A stretch of DNA of 64,000 bases, taken from the NCBI RefSeq assembly GCF_008801605.1, contig NZ_VZPJ01000002.1:186001-250000 (forward strand), written 5' to 3'. Under the pieces are notes generated by a model. That model saw only the letters and a program-made list of their open reading frames with translations, did no database searches and had not been told where the DNA came from. Each line of letters starts with the position of its first letter. Positions within the stretch are counted from its first letter, which is position 1. The position numbers and the translations under genes were made by a program. The DNA is from Pseudomonas brassicacearum subsp. brassicacearum. Its GTDB lineage: Bacteria; Pseudomonadota; Gammaproteobacteria; Pseudomonadales; Pseudomonadaceae. Positions 58,861 through 64,000 of this stretch are shown here, in pieces.

Positions 58861-59253
58861 TCAGCGCGATGAATCCTGGCAACCGTTCATGCGTCCGCAT
58901 ACAAATGCACCCGCACTACCACCAGAACTCGAGAAACGATTGAGGGTCGTCCAGCCCACACGCCGGCTGTATCCGACCCAACTTTCTCCATCCGATGCCA
59001 AACCAGTAAAGAAGGTGAGCTGACCGTAACGGCTATTGGTTTGCGCCCAATAACGACGACTGGCCGTTTCAAAACCTCGTAAATAAATGGTGTTTCCCGC
59101 CGTTGCGACGCTGTAGGCATTGCCCTGAATGTCCACGCACGCCAGCAGATTTGCACTACGGGTGCAGTTCGCCAGGAGAGGGGTTTGGGCCGAAGCGCTT
59201 AACCCCCACAGCAACAACAGGCTCGCTAATACGAATTTCAGATGGTTGCGCAT
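58861..59253 (-). CDS. Small secreted protein beside a Zur-type operator
   Basis: A 130-residue protein of unrecognised family. A clear Sec signal (FVLASLLLLWGLSASAQ, cleavage near residue 22) precedes a mature part of about 108 residues. It has four cysteines (NCTRS, LACVDI, FVCGRMNGC) and many Ser, Gly and aromatic residues. Two disulfides are likely. Its start lies about 50 bases from the Zur-type palindrome at 59303-59317, so zinc-starvation induction is expected. Its role is unknown; possibilities include a secreted zinc-acquisition or host-facing factor, none of which is shown by the sequence. Confidence 0.72.
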   Translation of the reverse strand: MRNHLKFVLASLLLLWGLSASAQTPLLANCTRSANLLACVDIQGNAYSVATAGNTIYLRGFETASRRYWAQTNSRYGQLTFFTGLASDGESWVGYSRRVGWTTLNRFSSSGGSAGAFVCGRMNGCQDSSR

Positions 59254-59302
59254 GGAGTGATCTCAGGCCAATGAGGGATGGCGGGGGCTGGTTGAATTGT
59301 GT

Positions 59303-59317
59303 TGTTATACTATAACA
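59303..59317. promoter_or_regulatory. Zur-type operator shared by the secreted-protein gene and zigA
   Basis: TGTTATACTATAACA is the exact reverse complement of the box at 58776-58790 and a perfect palindrome. It lies 50 bases from the minus-strand secreted-protein start and 80 bases from the plus-strand CobW-type gene start, so one site can control both directions. Confidence 0.92.
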
Positions 59318-59396
59318 TAAAACACCGTGACCCTGACCCCAGCCAAACCTGGAAACGAGCCGTAGTCGAAGCGGCCGCCCGATGAGGATATACCTG

Positions 59397-60605
59397 ATGC
59401 CCAATCGTCTTCCCGTAACCGTGCTTTCCGGATTCCTCGGTGCCGGTAAAAGTACGCTGCTCAACCACGTTTTGCGTAATCGCGACAATCTGCGGGTTGC
59501 GGTGATCGTCAACGATATGAGCGAGATCAACATTGATGGCAGCGAAGTCCAGCGAGATGTCACCCTGAGTCGTTCCGAAGAAAAGCTAGTGGAAATGAGC
59601 AACGGCTGCATCTGCTGCACGTTGCGCGAGGACTTGCTCGAAGAAGTCGGGCAACTCGCCAGGGAAGGGCGTTTCGATTATCTGTTGATCGAATCCACAG
59701 GCATCTCCGAACCGTTGCCAGTGGCAGAAACGTTCACTTTTCGTGACGAAGAAGGTCGAAGCCTTGCCGATGTTGCGCGGCTCGACACCATGGTGACGGT
59801 GGTCGATGGGGTGAATTTCCTGCTGGATTACCAGGCCGCTGAAAGTCTTGCGTCACGGGGTGAAACCCTGGGTGAGGACGATGAACGCTCGATCACTGAC
59901 CTGCTGATCGAACAGATCGAGTTTGCCGACGTGATTCTGATCAGCAAAATTGACCTGATCAGCCAGCATGATCGGGAAGAATTGATCGCAATTGTGCAAC
60001 GTCTCAACGCCCAGGCGCAGATCCTCCCCATGGTCATGGGGCAGGTGCCGCTGGGCAGAATCCTCGACACGGGCCTTTTCGACTTCGAACGCGCCGCCCA
60101 GGCCCCTGGCTGGCTACAGGAACTGCGTGGCGAGCACGTGCCAGAAACCGAGGAATATGGCATCGCCTCGACCGCCTACCGAGCACGCCGGCCGTTTCAT
60201 CCCGAGCGCTTCTTCAATTTCATCGACCGTCCCTGGCCTAATGGCAAACTCCTGCGCTCCAAGGGTTTCTTCTGGCTGGCCAGCAAACCTGAGGAAGCGG
60301 GCAGTTGGTCCCAGGCCGGAGGCTTGATGCGGCATGGCTTCGCCGGGCGCTGGTGGCGGTTCGTGCCGAAAAACCAATGGCCGCAAGATGAGGAAAGTAC
60401 AGCGGCGATCATGAAGAACTGGCTTGCTGCCACAGGCGATTGCCGCCAGGAGCTGGTCTTCATTGGTCAAGACATCGACTTCAGCCAGCTCACCGCCGAA
60501 CTGGACGCTTGCTTGCTCACCGACGCGGAAATGGCCCTCGGTGTTGAAAGTTGGCGCCTGTTGCCGGATCCGTTCGGTCCATGGCATGAAGAGGTCGCGG
60601 CGTGA
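59397..60605 (+). CDS. zigA: CobW/COG0523 zinc metallochaperone GTPase ZigA
   Basis: A 402-residue GTPase. The Walker A motif GFLGAGKST is at residues 12-20 and the metal-binding CxCC is Cys71-Ile-Cys73-Cys74 (NGCICC). The SKID motif acts as guanine-specificity segment, and a CobW C-terminal domain follows (after about 270). COG0523 members near Zur boxes deliver zinc to client enzymes during starvation. The start at 59397 has a GAGGA site; an upstream in-frame ATG at 59382 is less well placed. A Zur-type box lies 80 bases upstream, and DUF1826 follows by a 1-base overlap. Confidence 0.9.
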   Translation: MPNRLPVTVLSGFLGAGKSTLLNHVLRNRDNLRVAVIVNDMSEINIDGSEVQRDVTLSRSEEKLVEMSNGCICCTLREDLLEEVGQLAREGRFDYLLIESTGISEPLPVAETFTFRDEEGRSLADVARLDTMVTVVDGVNFLLDYQAAESLASRGETLGEDDERSITDLLIEQIEFADVILISKIDLISQHDREELIAIVQRLNAQAQILPMVMGQVPLGRILDTGLFDFERAAQAPGWLQELRGEHVPETEEYGIASTAYRARRPFHPERFFNFIDRPWPNGKLLRSKGFFWLASKPEEAGSWSQAGGLMRHGFAGRWWRFVPKNQWPQDEESTAAIMKNWLAATGDCRQELVFIGQDIDFSQLTAELDACLLTDAEMALGVESWRLLPDPFGPWHEEVAA

Positions 60606-61255
60606 TGCTGGCGCCCAATCTGAAAAGGGCAGCGCAGGCACGACAGGTCAAAGGTGATACGCCAGGAGTATTCATGCAGATCCTGGACGACGGCACTAAC
60701 CTGGCGGTCTGGCAGCGCCGGCTTCCTGCACACATCAGCGATTTTGCGACCATGGTGCTGGCGATGGACCAGTCGCTGGCCGAATCACGTGTGCTTGAGT
60801 TGCCGGAGGATGACACGCAGCCGGCGTTGCAAGGCCTGGCTGCAGGTTTCAGCGACCTGCAAGGCTATGAAGGCTTTATCGCCGATGTCTCCTGGCTCGT
60901 CAGTGCATTTGCCTGCCTATTGGGTGCCCAACGTGTCGGTCTGCGCCTGCGCACGCTGGACAAGGCGATGTGCCCGCGCTTTCACGTCGACCACGTGCCG
61001 GTGCGGTTGCTGACCACCTATGCAGGCGTCGGCAGCCAGTGGCTCGAGGAAGGTGTCATGGACCGTCGACGACTTTCCGAGCCTGAGGCTGAGCCCAGTG
61101 ATCCGTGCGTGATCCAGCAGTTTCGTTGCGGTGATGTGGGTTTGCTTAAAGGCGAAAAATGGCACGGTAACGAAGGCCTTGGCCTGATCCATCGCTCGCC
61201 GGAACCCGCGCCGGGAGAGCGTCGACTGATTCTCACGCTGGATTGGCTGGCTTAA
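60605..61255 (+). CDS. DUF1826 protein
   Basis: A 216-residue cytosolic protein of the DUF1826 family, which often accompanies zinc-starvation CobW genes. Potential metal or nucleotide residues include CPRFHVDHVPVR and the region CGDVGLLKGEKWHGNEGLGL near residues 176-195. The biochemical role is not known. The start is the ATG in a TGATG overlap with zigA; an overlapping GTG one codon earlier is possible. It is presumably Zur-regulated through zigA. It converges on the next gene with a 4-base overlap. Confidence 0.82.
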   Translation: MLAPNLKRAAQARQVKGDTPGVFMQILDDGTNLAVWQRRLPAHISDFATMVLAMDQSLAESRVLELPEDDTQPALQGLAAGFSDLQGYEGFIADVSWLVSAFACLLGAQRVGLRLRTLDKAMCPRFHVDHVPVRLLTTYAGVGSQWLEEGVMDRRRLSEPEAEPSDPCVIQQFRCGDVGLLKGEKWHGNEGLGLIHRSPEPAPGERRLILTLDWLA

Positions 61256-61605
61256 GGCTTAAGCCAGGTACCCTGGCTTTTTCCTTCGCAAAATGGCTGC
61301 AGATAAGCGGTATCGGTCGCCACGCCGTAATAGTGAATATCCTGGCGGTAAGGCATATTGGCGACTTGGGCGTTGCTGCAGATGCCGAACGCGCCGCCAG
61401 GGCATTGATCGACGTATTGCACCTCGACTTTCTGACCGGCAAGGTTTGGCTGGCAGAAACCGTCGGCAAACAGCTTCTGCGGGATGTTGCGGTTCTGCTG
61501 GCAGACTTTCACATCCAGCCGTTCCGCCTGGCTGTGGACCACACAAGCCTGGGCCAATGCCTGGTTCGAAGTCAGTGCCAGTAACAACCAACCGATCATT
61601 CGCAT
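61252..61605 (-). CDS. Small cysteine-containing secreted protein
   Basis: A 117-residue exported protein. A signal peptide (MIGWLLLALTSNQALAQ) is followed by a mature part with five cysteines (ACVVH, KVCQQ, GFCQP, DQCPGG, GICSN) and a sixth near the end (PFCEG). A perfect GGAGGTG site is 3 bases ahead of the ATG. No family was recognised. It lies on the opposite strand between DUF1826 and the second CobW gene, separated from the latter by 27 bases, so the two could share a divergent promoter. Confidence 0.75.
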   Translation of the reverse strand: MRMIGWLLLALTSNQALAQACVVHSQAERLDVKVCQQNRNIPQKLFADGFCQPNLAGQKVEVQYVDQCPGGAFGICSNAQVANMPYRQDIHYYGVATDTAYLQPFCEGKSQGTWLKP

Positions 61606-61632
61606 ATTCACCTCCATCGAAAGCCGTCGATT

Positions 61633-62598
61633 ATGTTGCAGCACATTCCCACCCATGTCATCGCCGGTCCCTTGGGCGCCGGCAAGACCAGCCTGATCAG
61701 GCATCTGCTGGCGCAGCGACCGGCCAATGAACGCTGGGCGGTGCTGATCAATGAGTTCGGTCAGATCGGCCTGGATGCCGCGTTGCTGACCCAGGCTGGC
61801 GATGGTATCGCACTGGGCGAAGTGGCCGGTGGCTGCTTGTGCTGCGTCAACGGCGCGCCGTTTCAGATCGGTCTTGGGCGTTTGCTGCGCAAGGCCAGGC
61901 CGGATCGGCTATTCATCGAGCCCTCGGGCCTGGGGCATCCGGCGCAGTTGATGCGCCAGCTGAGCGAAGCGCCATGGCTCGGCGTGCTGGCGGTGCAACC
62001 CTGTGTGCTGGTGTTGGATGCCCGGGCGATGGTGGACGGCAAGCCTTTGCCCGACGCGCAGCAACAAACCCTGGCGGATGCCGGACTGCTGGTGCTGAAC
62101 AAGTCCGAGACCCTCACACAAGCCGATCGCCAACGGCTGGAGGCGCAACTCTCAGGGCGTGCGTTGTACTGGACACAGCAGGCTGCGCTGCCGATCGATC
62201 GATTACCAGGCCTTGCGGCTCGGGGCAGTGGGGTTGTGGATAACTTGAATCTACCGAGGAGCTTGGGCCAGATACCGGCCATCTGGTCCGACCCGACGCT
62301 GCCGATCTGCCTGTATCAGCAGCAGGAAGGTGGCTGGAGTATTGGTTGGCGCTGGCACCCCAGCCAGCAATTCGACGCAGCGGCACTGGAGCGATGGCTA
62401 CAAGGCCAAGACTGGAGACGGGCGAAGATGGTTATCCACAGCGTCGACGGCTGGGTTTCAGCCAATGCGCTGGAGGGGGCGGCGCTGGGCTGGCAAGCCA
62501 GTGAGTGGCGCCAGGATTCTCGGATCGAGCTGATTTTCGATCAGGCGCAAGACGTTGATGGTCTGCAAGCCGGGCTGGCGAATTGTCGGTGTCGCTGA
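61633..62598 (+). CDS. CobW/COG0523 family GTPase, second copy
   Basis: A 321-residue COG0523 protein, about 80 residues shorter than ZigA. The Walker A motif GPLGAGKTS is at residues 12-20 and the CxCC motif is Cys68-Leu-Cys70-Cys71 (GGCLCC). LINEFGQIGLD is a typical Switch region, but the base-specificity motif reads NKSE where NKxD or SKxD is expected. The C-terminal CobW domain is short (from about 225). It is near the Zur-type genes but no box was found directly before it. Client metal enzyme unknown. Confidence 0.87.
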   Translation: MLQHIPTHVIAGPLGAGKTSLIRHLLAQRPANERWAVLINEFGQIGLDAALLTQAGDGIALGEVAGGCLCCVNGAPFQIGLGRLLRKARPDRLFIEPSGLGHPAQLMRQLSEAPWLGVLAVQPCVLVLDARAMVDGKPLPDAQQQTLADAGLLVLNKSETLTQADRQRLEAQLSGRALYWTQQAALPIDRLPGLAARGSGVVDNLNLPRSLGQIPAIWSDPTLPICLYQQQEGGWSIGWRWHPSQQFDAAALERWLQGQDWRRAKMVIHSVDGWVSANALEGAALGWQASEWRQDSRIELIFDQAQDVDGLQAGLANCRCR

Positions 62599-62610
62599 GT
62601 CAGCCCTGTT

Positions 62611-63033
62611 TCAAGGCTTCCACTTGTTGTGTTCCTGGCGCCACTGGCTCAACTCGATGACTTCAGCCCTGGGCCTGGTGTGGATCGGTTCAATGGGGGG
62701 GGGCGGTGTTTCTTCGAAGGGCATCGGGTAGGGCGCCAGTTCGATGTGTGCGCTGTGGGCGCCAAACTGGGTGATGGTGCCTGAATGGCGGCTTTCACCG
62801 GTGACGGTGAATTCGAAGGTGTAGACGCGTGCCAGGCGTCGTCGTCCGCTGGCGTCCTTCACGAAACCGATTTTTTTCGGCGCCACGTTGCCGTCCAGCA
62901 GCTCGATCTTGAGGTTGGCGCAATGCTGCATGACCCTCGCCAACGCCCGTTCGCGCAAGCCATGGTTGTGCCACAGCCAGGCGCCGCCGGTAGCCAGCAG
63001 CATCAGCACGAAAATGTTTCCAAGGGTCAGCAT
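62611..63033 (-). CDS. DUF3301 membrane-anchored protein
   Basis: A 140-residue protein with an N-terminal membrane helix (IFVLMLLATGGAWLWHNHGL) and a soluble domain of the DUF3301 family (NLKIELLDGNVAPKKIG, YTFEFTVTGESR). It ends in a Pro-rich stretch (EETPPPPIEP) and a basic tail. Its function is not known. It converges on the second CobW gene with 12 bases between them and is divergent from pdxY. Confidence 0.83.
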   Translation of the reverse strand: MLTLGNIFVLMLLATGGAWLWHNHGLRERALARVMQHCANLKIELLDGNVAPKKIGFVKDASGRRRLARVYTFEFTVTGESRHSGTITQFGAHSAHIELAPYPMPFEETPPPPIEPIHTRPRAEVIELSQWRQEHNKWKP

Positions 63034-63152
63034 GAACGAAGTGCTCCAACAAGTTGCTGCCAGCTTAACTGTCTCGCCGGTCTGTCGTATAGGCTGCGTT
63101 TAGTCGCATACTGCGCGGCTTGAATTTCAATCGTTTTACGGAAACTTCCCGC

Positions 63153-64000
63153 ATGAAACGTACGCCTCATCTGCTTGCCATTCAGTCCCACGTGGTATTC
63201 GGACACGCCGGCAATAGCGCCGCAGTGTTTCCGATGCAGCGGATTGGCGTGAACGTTTGGCCGCTCAACACCGTGCAGTTTTCCAATCACACCCAGTACG
63301 GCCAATGGGCCGGTGAAGTGCTGGCCCCAGAGCAGATACCGATATTGGTAGAAGGCATTGCGGCCATCGGTGAGCTGGGTAACTGCGATGCGGTGCTGTC
63401 CGGTTACCTGGGTAGCGCGGCCCAGGGGCGGGCGATTCTGACGGGCGTGGCGCGGATCAAGGCCGCCAATCCGAAGGCGCTGTACCTGTGTGATCCGGTC
63501 ATGGGACATCCAGAGAAAGGCTGCATCGTGGCGCCCGAGGTGAGTGAGTTTCTCCTGGAAGAAGCCGCCGCCGTGGCGGACCTCATGTGCCCGAACCAAC
63601 TGGAACTGGACAGTTTTTCGGGACGCAAGGCGCAGTCTTTGCTCGACTGCCTGGCCATGGCCCGGGCGTTGCTGGCCCGTGGACCGAAGGCGGTGCTGGT
63701 CAAGCACCTGGCCTACCCTGGCAAGCCGGATGACAGCTTCGAAATGCTGTTGGTGACCGCCGATGGCAGTTGGCACCTGCGCCGTCCACTGCTGGCTTTC
63801 CCGCGCCAACCGGTGGGCGTGGGTGACCTGACCTCGGGGTTGTTCCTGGCACGGATACTGTTGGGGGACAGCCTGGTGGCGGCGCTCGAATTCACCGCCG
63901 CGGCGGTGCATGAAGTACTACTGGAAACCCAGGTTTGCACCAGCTATGAACTGGAACTGGTCCGCGCCCAAGACCGGATCGCCCATCCACGGGTGCGGTT
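63153..64000 (+). CDS. pdxY: Pyridoxal kinase PdxY (3' end beyond the window)
   Basis: At least 282 residues of a ribokinase-superfamily enzyme that phosphorylates pyridoxal to pyridoxal 5'-phosphate in the B6 salvage pathway. The N-terminus ([20 protein letters not shown]) gives the SHVVxGxxGN substrate motif, and the C-terminal catalytic loop reads [10 protein letters not shown] with the base Asp. The ATG follows GGAAACTTCCCGC. The reading frame remains open at the window edge; only a few residues are likely missing, since family proteins are about 285-290 residues. Confidence 0.94.
   Translation, partial: MKRTPHLLAIQSHVVFGHAGNSAAVFPMQRIGVNVWPLNTVQFSNHTQYGQWAGEVLAPEQIPILVEGIAAIGELGNCDAVLSGYLGSAAQGRAILTGVARIKAANPKALYLCDPVMGHPEKGCIVAPEVSEFLLEEAAAVADLMCPNQLELDSFSGRKAQSLLDCLAMARALLARGPKAVLVKHLAYPGKPDDSFEMLLVTADGSWHLRRPLLAFPRQPVGVGDLTSGLFLARILLGDSLVAALEFTAAAVHEVLLETQVCTSYELELVRAQDRIAHPRVR

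Noticed and set aside
63189..63204. CCCACGTGGT in pdxY as a fourth parS-like site
   Set aside because: The flanking bases do not continue the palindrome; at least two core mismatches, so below the level accepted for the other three.

Overview
The window looks like the origin-proximal part of a Pseudomonas chromosome, most likely the P. fluorescens/corrugata-type group. This is judged from the gene order (atp operon - glmU - glmR - glmS; rmd-gmd-wbpW-wzm-wzt-wbpX-wbpY-wbpZ; folE2 with Zur-type boxes), the GC-rich codon use, the REP/REPIN repeats built on GTGGGAGCGAGCTTGCTCGC, and three parS-like sites. No rRNA, tRNA, CRISPR array, transposase or phage gene was seen.

Layout. 1-5.8 kb: ATP synthase genes atpE-F-H-A-G-D-C, closed by a strong terminator. 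5.9-10.1 kb: UDP-GlcNAc precursor genes glmU, a DeoR-type regulator and glmS; the end of glmS carries the conserved attTn7 target. 10.1-12.1 kb: a small accessory insert holding a start-less gene remnant, an operator-rich AT-rich stretch and a hipB-hipA pair. 12.1-16.3 kb: NAD salvage genes nrtR-nadD (minus strand) and pncA-pncB-nadE (plus strand), divergent around two matching 17-bp palindromes. 16.3-25.3 kb: chemoreceptor, GDP-mannose hydrolase NudK, GlxA/FtrA-type regulator, aspartate-semialdehyde dehydrogenase homologue, LTA-synthase-like membrane sulfatase, LysR regulator and a GST. 25.4-34.4 kb: the complete D-rhamnan (common polysaccharide antigen, A-band) operon on the minus strand, from GDP-D-rhamnose synthesis through the ABC exporter to three rhamnosyltransferases. 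34.8-40.6 kb: a divergent, tightly overlapping five-gene operon (two paralogous glycosyltransferases, two paralogous methyltransferases, one acyltransferase) that probably caps or decorates that polysaccharide. 40.8-44.1 kb: a DUF3142 lipoprotein and a large repeat-containing envelope protein. 44.2-45.6 kb: a dihydrolipoyl dehydrogenase. 45.9-51.8 kb: a translationally coupled four-gene cluster of three SPFH (HflK/HflC/stomatin-like) membrane proteins and a P1B-type metal ATPase. 52-55.3 kb: cyclopropane-fatty-acid synthase, cardiolipin synthase and a DUF3617 protein. 55.4-62.6 kb: a zinc-starvation region (zinc ABC transporter, zinc-independent folE2, small secreted proteins, two CobW/COG0523 GTPases, DUF1826) with two identical perfect Zur-type palindromes. 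The window ends inside pdxY.

The most interesting material is (i) the SPFH-SPFH-SPFH-P1B ATPase operon, whose second protein has 16 histidines near its N-terminus and whose ATPase has an unusual pair of metal-site motifs; (ii) three parS-like ParB sites at 48.9, 58.3 and 58.8 kb, two of them inside genes; (iii) the glycosyltransferase split by an inserted Glu-Pro-flanked segment; (iv) the paired palindromes around the NAD salvage genes; and (v) the short secreted protein placed between the two Zur-type boxes.
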